DNA of 64,000 nt from Tetradesmus obliquus (GCA_030272155.1 CP126196.1:4154001-4218000); one strand, 5' to 3'. Positions 14,701-26,800 are shown, counted from the stretch's first letter. Notes: generated by a model not told the origin, from the sequence alone. Numbers and translations are program-made.

Positions 14701-15825
14701 CCCTGCCCTGCCCTGCCCTGCCCTGCCCTGCCCTGCCCTGCCCTGCCCTGCCCTGCCCTGCCCTGCCCTGCCCTGCCCTGCCCTGCCCTGCCCTGCCCTG
14801 CCCTGCCCTGCCCTGCCCTGCCCTGCCCTGCCCTGCCCTGCCCTGCCCTGCCCTGCCCTGCCCTGCCCTGCCCTGCCCTGCCCTGCCCTGCCCTGCCCTG
14901 CCCTGCCCTGCCCTGCCCTGCCCTGCCCTGCCCTGCCCTGCCCTGCCCTGCCCTGCCCTGCCCTGCCCTGCCCTGCCCTGCCCTGCCCTGCCCTGCCCTG
15001 CCCTGCCCTGCCCTGCCCTGCCCTGCCCTGCCCTGCCCTGCCCTGCCCTGCCCTGCCCTGCCCTGCCCTGCCCTGCCCTGCCCTGCCCTGCCCTGCCCTG
15101 CCCTGCCCTGCCCTGCCCTGCCCTGCCCTGCCCTGCCCTGCCCTGCCCTGCCCTGCCCTGCCCTGCCCTGCCCTGCCCTGCCCTGCCCTGCCCTGCCCTG
15201 CCCTGCCCTGCCCTGCCCTGCCCTGCCCTGCCCTGCCCTGCCCTGAACTGAACTGAACTGAACTGAACTGCCCTAAACTGCCCTAAACTGCCCTGCCCTA
15301 AACTGCCCTAAACTGCCCTGCCCTGCCCTGCCTTAAACTGCCCTGCCCTAAACTGCCCTGCCCTAAACTGCCCTAAACTGCACCAAACTGCACCAAACTG
15401 CATTAAACTGCACTCAACTGCCTGACAGGTGGTGTCCATGGATGCAATGTCACCTCACACACATATCCTTGACTCTGTGCTTGCCTGCTGCTGCATTGCA
15501 CTGCACTGCCCTAATTGCAGGTGGTGTGGCAAAGGATGGCATTGCCAGGTTGCCAGGTGTCAGCCCAGGACAGACTGTGCGGGTCGTGTTGCACGACAAC
15601 TCGTACAAAAAAGGAAACGCGGTGCCTGGGCTCAGCGAGCGAAGCATGCTGATGACCAGTACCACTGCCAACAACATGTTCAAAGAGTACAAGAGCAACT
15701 GCAACGTAGGCGGCGGCAACGGCGTTGTGGTTTGTGGCACGTACGAGTCCACCATCAGGTATAAGGTGCCTGATAATGCCCTCTCTGCCTGCGAAGCCAA
15801 ATGCTCTGGCAAGAGCAAGCCCTAG
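3087..15825 (+). CDS. Secreted protein of repeated DUF11/DUF7507-like beta-sandwich modules, 19 exons, 1,683 aa
   Basis: Exons: 3087-3393, 3514-3660, 4117-4211, 4752-5064, 5409-5498, 5814-6164, 6638-7024, 7277-7792, 8253-8648, 9054-9266, 9591-9692, 10327-10944, 11190-11326, 11713-11917, 12168-12509, 12825-12957, 13244-13409, 13816-14044, 15521-15825. They sum to 5,052 bp in one frame. The N-terminus is a signal peptide (hydrophobic, ending near SSAAAW) followed by a KRTLLQSC Cys-rich region. From exon 6 on, modules repeat a pattern of 'V.V.N.GN' then 'L.PG....C....' then 'T.ADLE/QEDLDRG', the hallmark of bacterial/archaeal surface repeat domains of the DUF11/DUF7507 kind. Most introns are phase 1, so most modules are symmetrical 1-1 exons able to duplicate or shuffle. 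A cell-wall or extracellular structural role is inferred. Exon 2 and the 5' border of exon 12 are the least certain. Confidence 0.72.
3170..3660 (+). repeat. Tandem duplication of exon 1 coding segment (exon 2)
   Basis: 3175-3310 (end of the signal-peptide exon: QHQQHALAKRTLLQSC and the TCACTTS Cys-rich stretch) recurs diverged at 3510-3660. The copy has its own AG (3512-3513) and a GTGAGC donor (3661), starts and ends in phase 1, and reads NQQHALAKRTLLRSC. It is therefore a splice-compatible exon made by copying part of exon 1. It may be optional, because exon 1 also joins exon 3 in frame. Confidence 0.65.
9732..9794. repeat. Perfect 15-bp inverted repeat in intron
   Basis: TATCACTCTGTTCAG (9732-9746) and CTGAACAGAGTGATA (9780-9794) are exact reverse complements separated by 33 nt, inside intron 11 of the repeat-domain gene. 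It may be a small hairpin or terminal repeats of a tiny element. Confidence 0.7.
9886..10128 (-). mobile_element. SINE-like element copy 1
   Basis: Read on the minus strand the element begins with a perfect Pol III B box GGTTCGAATCC (about 10110-10121). It continues through two GCCCGTGGCTGGG-like repeats and a body shared with 37541-37715, then a second tRNA-like stretch (A-box-like TGGCTCGCTGGG, B-box-like GGTTCAGTCCC), and ends in a (TATTG)n tail. CTTGCAA occurs on both sides (9881-9887 and 10122-10128) and could be a target-site duplication. It lies antisense in intron 11 of the repeat-domain gene. The name SINE is inferred from structure, not from a database match. Confidence 0.6.
10284..10640 (+). 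repeat. Triplicated intron end plus exon start (117/120 bp period)
   Basis: Three tandem copies each contain a (GCT)n-GTCAATGCT... tract, a CAG, and the exon opening 'GD/HIVTFNLGCQ...GN..MKIT'. The CAG sites lie at 10324-10326, 10441-10443 and 10561-10563, all in the same reading frame. The frame stays open from 10317, so intron-derived sequence between copies would be translated as an alanine-rich linker (HTAAAAAAVN) if the first AG is used. Otherwise two copies are intronic decoys. Confidence 0.75.
14322..14602 (+). repeat. (TGCTG)n pentanucleotide array
   Basis: An almost uninterrupted array of the 5-mer TGCTG (pure roughly 14353-14574, imperfect at both ends with TTTTG, TCTCC and TGGTG variants), inside the last intron (14045-15520) of the repeat-domain gene. 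Confidence 0.97.
14656..15420 (+). repeat. (CCCTG)118 pentanucleotide array with AACTG/CCCTAAACTG tail
   Basis: 14656-15245 is 590 bp, that is 118 copies of CCCTG with no visible variant. It is followed by AACTG repeats (15246-15270) and a mixed zone of CCCTG and the 10-mer CCCTAAACTG to about 15420. It lies 50 bp after the TGCTG array in the same intron; all units share the NNCTG core. Confidence 0.97.
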
Positions 15826-15904
15826 GCATGGGGTTGGTCGATTGGTGGGTGATTGCAGCAGCCGCTGCAAGGATGTTGCCGACCAGAACAGATTGTGAGG
15901 TGAA

Positions 15905-15909
15905 TGTAA
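15905..15909 (+). terminator. TGTAA poly(A) signal
   Basis: TGTAA, the usual chlorophyte polyadenylation signal, lies about 80 nt after the TAG stop at 15823-15825 of the repeat-domain gene. Confidence 0.5.
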
Positions 15910-18900
15910 AGCGTGCAGCACACAGGCTCTTGCCATAGTAGCATCGGCAGGGCAGCGTGCTGCAGTAGCCGGGAAATAAAACAATGTATGTGGGTGACTG
16001 TGTTGATATGCCGAACCAGCTGCAGCTGTGATGTACAGTCAGAGCTTGGGTCAGTGGTTGTAGAAGGGGCATTGCTGGGTGTGATACGAGTCTTGCTGTG
16101 GGTGATGGCGCTTTGGCGGTGATGGCGTGGCATCATGCATGATGCATGGGCTGCGGTTGGAACCAAAAACATAGATGCAACATGCTGTACCAGGGCTGAT
16201 TGTGCTTCCAGTTCTGAATAGGCCCTGTCTCTTTGGTTGGCTATCGATCTTCAACTTCAGTGGACTGTGCCATGAGATTGTGCCGTTTCTGCAGCTGCTG
16301 CTGGGTTTGCGTGCTGCTTTTCTGTGCAGCTTTTCTGTGCTGTGTCTGTGCTGTGTCCGGCTCCAGTTTGGGTTCCCTGCATGAAGTAATGCATGCTGGT
16401 TCCGGTGCAGGTGTGTCACACACCGTTTCAGGTTTCTCTGCTGCTGTCTGCTTCTTAAACTAATGCACAACAGACCACTGTGAGTTTGCAGTCACAGTGC
16501 GTGGCATCTCAGCTTTGCTGCTTGTGTGGCGGGTCTCCACAGCACGATTGCGCTTTTAGGTTCTTGCAGGTCACGCATGTGCATTTTGTCCCGGGCTGAG
16601 GCTTCAACGGGTTTGAGTGTGCAGCTTTGGTTGATGCTTGTCGAGTGTCGCCTGAGTTTGGCATGCTGCCAAGCAAGAGCTGCAAGCCGGCTGGTTTACA
16701 CACACAAAGAAAAAAAGATGTCTGCTTGACTCGTTTGCTACCCCTGCTCATTCATGGCCATGCAATGGCAAGGGATCTGCGATCTTGCACCGTGACGGCT
16801 GGCTATGCGCCTACACAGCGCAGCTGTGCATCTTGGTTGCATTTTTGCTGTGCCCTGCAGGTCCAAGCAGCAGCAGTAGTGCTGCCTGGTCTGTTTGTCC
16901 TGTCAGCTTCTGGTTTGCGCAGCATCAGGTGTGCATTGCAGCCCATACTTCACCGGAATCCTTGGCCTGCAATTCTTGCATTCTCAAACACAGTCAACGG
17001 TGGCTGGTGCTCCCCATGGTTGTCGTTCCCAGTCGCTGGATGTGCCGCGTGAACAGCGTATGTTGCTGCACAGCTGTGCCGTCATTGCAGGAGGGACCTG
17101 CATTTACTGCACCACAACACAACGCCTTCTGCAGCCATGCTTGCATACATACTGCTCGTCTGGTTGACGCCAACAGCGCATCTTGCACTCTTTTTTGGTG
17201 CCCTGCGTTGCACTTTAGGCACGCCAGTGCTTGTGCAACGTGCGTGCATGTCTGTGGTTGACAGCAGAGCAAAGCAGCAGCAGCACCGCTGCCTGACACA
17301 GGTGACCTGCAGCTTCTGGTTTGCCAAATCAGGTGTGCATTGCAGCGCATACTTCAACGGAGTCATTGCCCTGCACATCTTGCGTTCTCAAACACAGTCA
17401 ACGGTGGCTGGTGCTGCACATGGTTGTCATTTTCAGTCGCTGGATGTGCAGTGGGAATAGCGGCTGTCTCTGCACAGCTGTGCCATCATTGCAGGAGGGA
17501 CATGCATTCACTGCACCACAACACAACGCCTTCTGCTGCTGTGTTTGCAACCCTTTCTGTTGGACAGCTTCATTGTCTTGAGGCAATCGGCTGATGGATC
17601 CGGTGTTTTCTTGGCTTGATAAGACGCATGAATGCATACCACGCCAGGGTGGTTGCGAGTTCACTGGGTTGGAATTTCAAGGGCTGTTGTGCACGCACAT
17701 GTACAGACCATACAGCTGGGGTATGTTTCGGCTACTGCGCGGCCCCTTCCGGCTGAAACTACATCACGTGCTACAGACGGTTGTGGTGCATGGAGCAACC
17801 TTGTGACAGTTGGCTGCGGCCTGGCAAGGCTTTGCTGCTCCTTTGTTTACCTGCTATGTGGCTGGCCGTGAAACGTCACGCAAATGAGCTCCACAGATGG
17901 TTCTGGAGCATCCGCAACTCACCTGCACAATTGTGGCTTGTGCACTCGCCTGCACGAACTGCTGCTCTTGTACATGGTACTGTGTAGTGACAAACATACA
18001 GCTTGGTCGGTTGAAGCCGCAAGCTTTGTGGGCACTGTTATGGTGCCTTGCTTTGCAATTTAGGCACGCCAGTGCTTGGAATGCTAAGTTACACAGACTC
18101 ATTGCTCGGTTGATGTGTCAGCAGATGGTCCTGCGTGACGTCAAAAGCATCTGCATCTTCTGCTTGTTGTCTAGCGTGGAGCAATCTTGTGTGTTGTGCA
18201 TTGCTGTGCCTGATCATCTCGGGTATAGTGTCTTGGCAATGATGCTGCAACTGGATATATGCATGGGAGCACCACAGCTGTGCCCCACAGACATATATAT
18301 GGTTGTGTGGCAACCACAACTGGCTTCAGCAAGTTGCATGAGTTTTATGAAAAGCTTGGCACCCCTAGCAAGACCACTCTGCTCAACTCACGCTGCACTG
18401 GTGCCTTGCATTTGCAAGCACATGTGTACACCCCTGGCGTACACGCATGCTGCCAATGTCAGTGCTGCTGCACAATGATGCTTTGGCGTCCTGTCTTGTT
18501 GTGTCTGAGACCTTCTGGCTGAACTGCATCACATGCAACAGCCAACTTTGTGCATAGAGCAATCTTTGATCGTCATGAGCTTTGGTCCCGGCTGTTTTGG
18601 TGTACTGTTCACCTCCGATGCTGCCAAGAGTGGGAGCGTAACAGCTGCGCCCCACTGTGCTTGCATCCAGTACTTGTTTGCAGATCTGCTGCCGGGTGCG
18701 TTGCGATAATAAGCATGAGCGGCCTTGCCAAGATACTTCGGACGTCGATATCGCACTTCGCCGCTGCCTTGTTCTCAGAGGATTGATGCACATTACTAGC
18801 AGTTCTGCTGTCACGACACTTACACAGAGATGTTTGCTTGTGCTGACCACGGCTGCACATACAACTGAAGGTACAACTGAATGCACAGAGCTTGTTTTTT

Positions 18901-19084
18901 GGTCCAGGAGAGAGCATGGCTGTGCTTCTGAAGGCTGCTGGTTTTGCAGCAGAGGTTTTTGTACAGAGTTTTGAGGTCTTATGCAGTCAGCATGCCCGCT
19001 GGTGGCGAGCTGTGTTGCTTGATAGTTAAGCACATCTGGGTAATGGCATCTGCTATTAGCCTGCTGGTGTTACATGTACAGGAT
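15910..19084. other. Intergenic region with ~405-bp duplicated segments
   Basis: No gene could be supported. About 16905-17130 and 17315-17545 are diverged copies of one segment (shared GTGTGCATTGCAGC, CTCAAACACAGTCAACGGTG and GCTGGATGTG blocks), offset by about 405 bp. A second pair (TTTAGGCACGCCAGTGCTTG) lies at about 17213 and 18060. Reading frames through the copies are Cys-rich but not held open by a consistent exon structure, so decayed coding sequence is possible but unproven. Confidence 0.55.
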
Positions 19085-20180
19085 GCAAGTACTGTTTGCA
19101 GTGCTCTGCTGCTGCGTGGCCTACATGAGCATGGTGTTGGTGCAAACAATAAAGGTGGGTTTTGGAGTTTTTTTGCTGGCTGTTTGATGCTGGGGCATGT
19201 GGTACAACAGGATTCATGAGCTGTTTGGAGTGCCTTCCTGCTGGATGACAGACACTGGCATTGTGCTGGTGCATGGATTGCGTGGTGGTTTTGGGCTGTA
19301 CGCTTGCTGGCTTTCTGATGCTGGTCGCATGTGGTATCGAAGGATCCATGAGCTGTTTGGAGTGCCTTCCTGGTGGCTGATAATAGCAAACTGTGTGCTG
19401 GTGCACATAATGCATGCGTGTTTTTGAGTGCCTTGCTGCTGGCTATCTGATGCTGCAGCATACGGTACCACAGGTTCTATGTACTGTTTGAAGTGCCTTT
19501 ATGCTGGAAGATAACTGCCAACCGTGCGCTGGTGCACAGAATGCATGCGTGTTTGGAGTGCCTTGCTGCTGGCCATCTGATGCTGCAGCATGTGGTACCA
19601 CAGGTTCTATGTACTGTTTGGAGTGCCTTTATGGTGGCTGATAATAGCTACCCTGTGTGCTGGTGCACAGAATGCATGCATGCGTGTTTGGAGTGCCTTG
19701 CTGCTTGCTGGTTATCTGATGCTGGCAGCATGCAGGGTCACAGGCTCTATGTACTGTTTGGAGGGCTTTTCTGGTGGCTGATAATAGCAACTGTGTCCTG
19801 CTGCACGGAATGCATGCGTGTTTGGAGTGCCTTGCTGCTCTGGCTATCTGATGCTGGGAGCACGCAGGATCACAGGTTCTATGTACTGTTGGGAGTGCCT
19901 TTGCGGTGGCTGATAATAGCTTACCTGTGTCCTGGTACACAGAATGCATGCATGCGTGTTTGGAGTGCCTTGCTGCTGGCTATCTGATGCTGGCAGCATG
20001 CAGGGTCACAGGTTATATGTACTGTTTGGAGTGCCTTCATGGTGGGTGACAACTGCCAACCGTGCGCTGGTGCACGAAATGCGTGTGGGTCTAGGGGTGC
20101 CTGCTTGCTGGGTATCTGATGCTGATAGCATGCAGTATCACAGGATCCTTGAGCTGTTGCGAGGGTTTTTGTGTTGCCTA
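19085..20180 (+). repeat. ~131-bp dimeric tandem satellite, about nine copies
   Basis: The block TGTTTGGAGTGCCTT recurs at about 19093, 19224, 19354, 19484, 19616, 19752, 19882, 20022 and 20152 (spacing 130-140 bp). Each unit also holds a second, related TGTTTGGAGTGCCTTGCTGCTGG block half a unit away, followed by CTATCTGATGCTG. The repeat is thus a dimer of ~65-bp halves. The unit length is not a multiple of three and frames do not persist, so it is read as non-coding. Confidence 0.85.
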
Positions 20181-20816
20181 ATAGTTGCTCATCTTGCTGT
20201 CTTGTGCACGGAGTGATGTGAGACTGGGAATACGTCAATTTGATACTTACTGCCTGCCCTGAGAATGAGAGACTTGGCAATACCCATATTTGAGTTTCAC
20301 GTTGCTACGGGAGCCGGCCTTGAAGAAAATGTGGGCAGCTGCGGCACAACACTGTGGTGGGTTTTGCGGTTTGTTACATAAATGTTACATAACAGATGCT
20401 GTCTGGCTGCCTTTTCCCAGGCAGTGCTCGTGGCTGTTACTGAGGCCTGAAGTACTGATGGCATGTTACGCTTTGCTACGATGCTACGAGTGCGATTCCA
20501 GCAGTATTTAGTGCATGGTGTGTGAGGCCGCATGATGTTTGTGATGCCAGGCGGACTGTAGGCTTTGAGACATGCCATATGCATATGTGATGTCAAGTTG
20601 CGTGTATCGGGCCCCTGTACATCCCGGACACGTTGCTTGCAAGTATATGCAGTGGATGATGAACTTTGCTATCCAGGCTGCAGTGGTGCAGGTGGTAAAA
20701 CACAAAAAAACCTCAGTTGTTCAACCGAGGAAACCAGCAATAACGATCTTGCTGCGGAAGTGCGAGGTCCAACAAAAGATCCAAAAAAAACCCACCATAA
20801 CAGAGCACAACACAGC

Positions 20817-23800
20817 CTACTTGACAGACTTCCACTGCGCTGCACAGCGCGGCAACAGGCTAAGCCATGCCTGCACAACTTTGCTGCATTTTGCCAGTAC
20901 CACCCGCACAGCTTGCCAGTTAAGCAGCTTCAGCAGCTGCCACAGCACTGAGCACACATACGCCAAGTTGATCAGCAGCAGCAGTATCCCCATCACAAGT
21001 CCATATGCTGCTGTCTGCTTGCTTTCACTGGTGGCACCGTACTGGTTGCTGCCACTGCCAGTAAGCTGGAATGTATGCCCTACAAAGCTCGTTAGCAGCA
21101 GGCACTGCACACCTCGCAGCATTGCCTGCCCGGTGTGTGCGTATGCATAGGGTTTAAGCACCATCAGCACGTACTAAAACACGGCCAGGACGGCTGTCAT
21201 GACAACAGCTTGGATCATGGCACCCATGTTAGCTCCAAATGTACTTACAGCAACCAGCGCCATTGTTTGGCAAATTACTACTGCCTCCCACCAGCAGCGG
21301 GGAGCCCGGTATGCGCGAGTAAGGAAACCCCAGTGTTGCTGGAACAGCCGACCATCCAAGCAGGTGCGATTTGACACAGTGATGCATACGACAGCTGCAG
21401 GCAGTCCAATGCACAGCGGCAGCAACAGTGGTAGACCCAGACCTAGAGCTGGTGCCCTATGCCAGCCTGCAAAGCAGACAGTGCTGACATCATACACCCA
21501 AAATGAGCCCACTGCTGCTGCAGTGTGCGGTGCTGCTGCAGGCCTGTCAAGAGGCACACATGCAAACAGCCCAAACACAATTCTTAGCAAACCAGGCAGG
21601 AAAAAAACATGACGACCATGGCGCTGCTGCCTAGCCTGTCTTTTAGTGTTGCTGCTGCTGCAGCACTTGGCTTGTGCTTCAGTTTTGACAGCAGGAGCTC
21701 AAGCAGCAGCAGCACCGCTAGCATCAGCACAGGAACACTCGCGTAAAACAGCACACGCTGAACAGCAAGTGGTACTCTCGTGCTATTCGTCAGCAGGCAG
21801 TCGATGCTCAGTGTTTCAGGGTTTGACGGCGCCCAAAACTACGCCAGCATTCAAAAGGGACATGCGATTGACGGCGGCCAGTCTATGTTGAGCGATGCCA
21901 CCAGCAGCAGCCACTGAGAGTACAACACCAAGCACTTGAACAAGATAGAAGCAGGTTCCTTGGCTTCATCTTGATCTTGGAAGTTCTCAGCTAGTGTGAA
22001 GTGACACATGACCTTTATGACAGCCAGCAACACAAAGCCACCAGCATACAGTCCAATGATTGTGCCAGGGTTCATGCAAGCACGACAGTAGAAGGGCTTT
22101 GTTGCACCGAGCCCTGCTGCACATGCGCCGCAGACATTGCCACTGTAGCCGCTGCTGCACTGCAGGCTGCTGCGATTGCTGCCGCCACTGTAGGCTGGCT
22201 CCTGGCTGCAGGCACGCAGCGCAGCTCTGTCGTCCTGGCAGGCAGCTGCATTGAGACACCTGTGCAGGAGAAGCAGCATCAACAGCAGCAGCAGCAGCAC
22301 ACCATAGATGTTGGCAACAGCAGGTACGAAGCGCTTGCCAGGCCACATGCGCATTGCACTGCAGCTGGAGTTCACGCCGCTCCCATCACAATCACATATT
22401 CTTCTACCTGCTGCACTCTGCTGTGCACTTTCTGTTGCGCACACCTGAGGCAAAGGTCTGAGCCACCATGGCACAACCTGCTGATGTGAATCCTCTTCAT
22501 AAGGATATGCAGCGTCGCTCACCTGTGCATCATCTGATTATTGGCAAACTTGCATTGCAGTGCCATGTTACATTGCTGCTACCTCAATTGCGCCACAGTT
22601 TGGTGTTGGACATCCGCGACTGCGCCCACAAAACTGCGCATCACACCATTCCCTCACCTGTGCATCTGCGCTGAGGTTGCTGCGCTGTGCCACCAGCCAG
22701 GCAGCGGCACCATTGCAGCGCCGCCGGGGCACTCCGCGCCGCCCGGGCATCCGCTGCACACTGCTGCAGCAGGGTCCAAGCTGTAGAAGCCGGGCAGGCA
22801 GGGCTCACATGTGTCTGGGATGGGGGCCACCTCCCCAGGCACACAGCCACGCACATGCACAGTCAGCACAGCTGCAGGGATGTCCCCAAACTCAAGCAGC
22901 AGAAGTGAGACGTTATACTGCCCAGGAGGCTTCCGGATGCGAATGAACATGTAGACAATGCCAGATTCATCTGATGTGTTTGTGCCGAGTGCTTGATTGC
23001 CTTCCAATGCAGCTGCTGCGAGGAAGCCTGGAGAAGGCAGTCCAGCAACACCTGACACTGCCAGCCTCACAGCTAATGCACCAAATTCTGCTGCAGCGCG
23101 ACTGACATAACCAAGCGCAACATTGCCGCTAACAAGCTTGATACCAACAGGATCAGCAGCACCATTGTGGCCGCCAACTCGTGCTGTGTTATTCACAGCA
23201 GCTGCCAGCATAACCGGCAGGTCGGGCAAGGAAACATTTGGTGCCAATAAAACACCTCCGCCAATCTGCGCTGAATTGAACATAATGCTGCTGCTCTTGA
23301 CTGCTAAACTGGCCTCCCCATTCATCCACACGCCACCACCCCACTCTGATGCAGTGTTGTTATGCACTGAGGAGCCAATAAGCTCAATCTCTGCATTCTC
23401 CGAAGCAAACAACCCGCCTCCATTGCCATTCTTCCCGCCAGCACGGTTCCGGGTGACTGAGCATTGCTTGACAGACACCTGCAGAAACATGCAGCATACA
23501 TCTTGAGAGCAATGTGGAAACCTGCATTGCTGAAGCAGTGCGCCCCAACAAATAGCTGCAGCTTGCATGTAGCAGTGTCAAAAAGATGCCTAGCGCTGCC
23601 CCAATATTCAACACCCACCACTGAGGAACCTTCAGCCATCAAACCAGCCCCATCACCTTTGCTCTGTTCGAGTCCAGTGAAGTGGATAGCAGCTCGACAC
23701 TGCTGTTGCCTGTGACATACACGCCTCCACCACTGTGCCATGAAAGAAGTCACAACAGCAGCAGCGGTGGCAGCAGCAGCGAATGCAGGGACCAGCAAAG

Positions 23801-26800
23801 TAGCAGACAGAGCAGACAGAGCAGCAGCAGCAGCGTTTGCGAAGCCAAAGACAGTTTGTAGATGTCTGCAAGCCAATTGGCTTAGGCAGGTTCTGGCAGA
23901 GAGAGAAGCTCTAACACACAACAGCACTGTGTACATGCTGCTGCACAGTCAATATGCCCAGGAGCAGTCTGGTGTTGCTTTAGGACGTCGCTAGGTGAGA
24001 GTCCTGTACGCTAGGTGAGAGCTGCCTAGCACAAACGGCACTAAAAAGATGCAATAGCGCACGGCGTGAAATATGCGGTAGCTGGCAGCTGAACTGGCAC
24101 TGCAGACAACTCACTGGTCGGCAGTGTTGTTAGCTATGATGCACCCCTCTAGAAGCACCTGCAGCGCACACAGGACAAATGAATAGCCATTTAGAACACA
24201 CAGAAAGGGATCAGCTGCTGTTGCGACGAAACAGCACTCTTGGCACTCAGTGTGTTTGGCGGTGGCAGTAGGCATGCAGTAGATGTGGCTGCTGTTCCAG
24301 GTGTTTGGGGAACAGATCGTGCTTGCATCCAGAATCTCATGCTTCCACTTCTACCAGTTGCCAGTTACCAAAGTAGGGCCACAGGCCCACCCACTAAGGA
24401 GCCAGACAAGGCTCAAAGGGTCCAAAAAGATCCTAAAAAGAAACACAGAAACTAAGCGTCGGGGACCTCAACAAGCTCTGAGTACTCAGTCACGCGTGAG
24501 CGCTTCTCACCTTAAAAGAGCCAGGGGAGACTCCCAGGGACAGCCCACCACCGCCAGAAACAGCAGAGTTTCCAGCAATGATTGTGTCAGTGATGTGCAG
24601 CGCCTGCAGTGCCAGCGGTTAGCTGTGTCAATCATTACAGTATGTGCTGTCCACAAAGCGGCCATGGCCCACAGGTAAAGCATGACGACTCACTGATGAC
24701 CAGGCTAGCGCGTGCCAGCACAGCAAATGTGAGCCTGATGAAATCATATGTAGCAGCACAAGCCCACGGAGGCCCACGCAATTGAATTCCTGGCAGTACT
24801 TCACTGCCAAGTTTTGAATGATACTGCCATGCTTGATCTAAAAGCACAGAGCAAGCTCCAGTTACTAACCAGGAATAGGCTTACAGACTCTTGTTGCAGT
24901 AGCCGCCGCAGCAGCAACAACAGAAGCAGCAACAGCAAGCCACACATGTTACACTCACTGCGGAGCTTTCCGTGATGAGGCAGCCTCCGTACATTCTTGC
25001 GCTGTTGCCAACACAGCGGCAGCCGCTGATGCTGACTGTGGCGCTGTCGAACACTGCAAACGCTGCACCAGACGTCGACGCGGTGTTGTTGATCAGCACG
25101 GTCAAAGTTACATTGACCGAGCTGCTGCCACCTGCGAAAAGTGCTGCGCCAGGGCCATTGTACTCGTTGGCTGTGAAGGTATAGTTGCTGATGTTTGCAG
25201 TGGCGTCATCGCCCACACTCAGTGCTCCTCCTTGGTTGTCGCTGAATGTGCAGCCCTTGAGAAGCACCTGCAAGGCAGTGCCGGCAGAGGAAGGTCACAG
25301 TGCCGGCAGAGGAAGGTCACAGTGGTGGCAGAGGAAGGTCACAGTGCCGGCAGAGGAAGGTCACAGTGCCGGCAGAGGAAGGCCACAGTGCCGGCAGAGG
25401 AAGGTCACAGTGCCGACAGAGGAAGGTCACAGTGACAGGAGTGCTGCAGGGGGTTTGCAGCAGTGTACAATGGCATACAAGGTGCATACAGCCAACACGC
25501 CAGGTTTCTTGTTTCTGTATTTGAACTTCACGGTAGGCGGCATGACAGGTTGCACGGTGTATACGCCACGACAGGCATCTGGTCTAATAGAGGGTGCAAG
25601 CTGTGAACCTCACGCGACTGCCGGTATTTTTTAACGAATATGCATCTGAACTCCAGCCTTGCACGCATTTACCTATTGCCATCACATCTGTACAGCGGCT
25701 GCACTTGCTCACCTGGCTGTTTTTGGACACTGTGACAGTGCCGCCTTCCACAGGGGCGGTGTTTTGGTCAAAAAGGCATGAGGTGATGTTTGCCTGCAGC
25801 AGCACATGGTCAGTTGTTGGCATGTTGTGAGCTGCACACCACCTTGGCCACAGCTTGCAGTGACAGTCAGCTACGTAGCGGTGTACAGTAGTGTAGCTCT
25901 GGCAGACAGGATGCTTAGCATTGCAAGTAGGTGCTTATTGTGAAGGAAAGCCAACACTCCCTCCTTTGAGGCCTTGAACACCTTGCACACAAGCTTGACG
26001 CCGTCAAGGACAGACCTGTGCTGTTTCGTCCAGGGCAATTGCCGTGCCTGAACCTGCCGTGTTGCGGCTGAAGTTGCTCCAGCTCACTACTGCGGTGCTG
26101 CTGCCATAAAGGCTGAATGCACCACCCGTTGAGTTATCGTACGCATTAAAAACATTGGCGAGAAAGATGCTGCTGTCGAATTGTGACGCTGGCTTGGCCA
26201 CTAGCTTGAATTGCCCCAAATGTCTTCATGTTGCTGAAGCTGCTATTGCTGATGTCCAGTGCAGAATCGTCAGATGCGTACACGGCCAATCCCCGCGTGC
26301 CCATGTGACCTGTCACTGACGTGTCTTTGATCTGCAAAGATGCCTGCTGCTGCACAACAAGGCCGGCCCCCGCCGAGGTGTTGTCAAAGACACCCCCAAT
26401 GATACTGGCACTGATGTTGCCTCCAAACAACAGCAGAGCTGGGTCGTCTGGGTGATTTTTGCTGTCAGCATCCACCAGCGCAACTCCTTGCACCAACGGC
26501 TGCAGCAAGGTTAGCTGATGGCTGCTGCAAAAGTACAGCAGCGCGCTAATTGGATACTTGTTGCTAGCCTCAGCGATCTGCTTGCATTCGCTGCTGCTGA
26601 CCACGCTCACACCACTGAAGGATGCCTTGAAACGCTCAAGATGCTTCTCGTCGATGAGAATGGGTAGAGGTCCGTCTGAGCTGCTGCAGTTGAGGCTGGC
26701 AAAACTGATGCCATGCTTGCTGCTGCTGCCTCCATAGCCCGAGATGACGACGTTGCATTCGGCCGTTGGAATTTCTGACTCGGAGGCAACAAATTTCAGG

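Noticed and set aside
14283..15251. 322-codon frame rich in LPCPA and AVLCC repeats (+) and matching STAQH frame (-)
   Set aside because: They are simple translations of the TGCTG and CCCTG arrays inside an intron; any frame through a 5-bp repeat without stops stays open.
15271..15420. CCCTAAA units suggesting a telomere
   Set aside because: They occur only as CCCTAAACTG mixed with CCCTG and AACTG, never as a run of heptamers, and coding exons follow at 15521.
19493..19987. 164-codon frame with repeated 'WLSDAG' and 'LFGVP' strings
   Set aside because: Falls in the 131-bp satellite; frames change from unit to unit because the period is not a multiple of three.
21174..21853. Reassigned stop codons (TAG/TGA read as amino acids) in the Pmp-like gene
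   Set aside because: All three stop codon types end the other genes normally (for example TAG at 15823-15825, TGA in the TMEM237-like gene), and the same gene also has frameshifts, so decay is simpler.
25277..25435. CRISPR-like regular repeats
   Set aside because: Units are head-to-tail without spacers, in a eukaryotic intron: a minisatellite.
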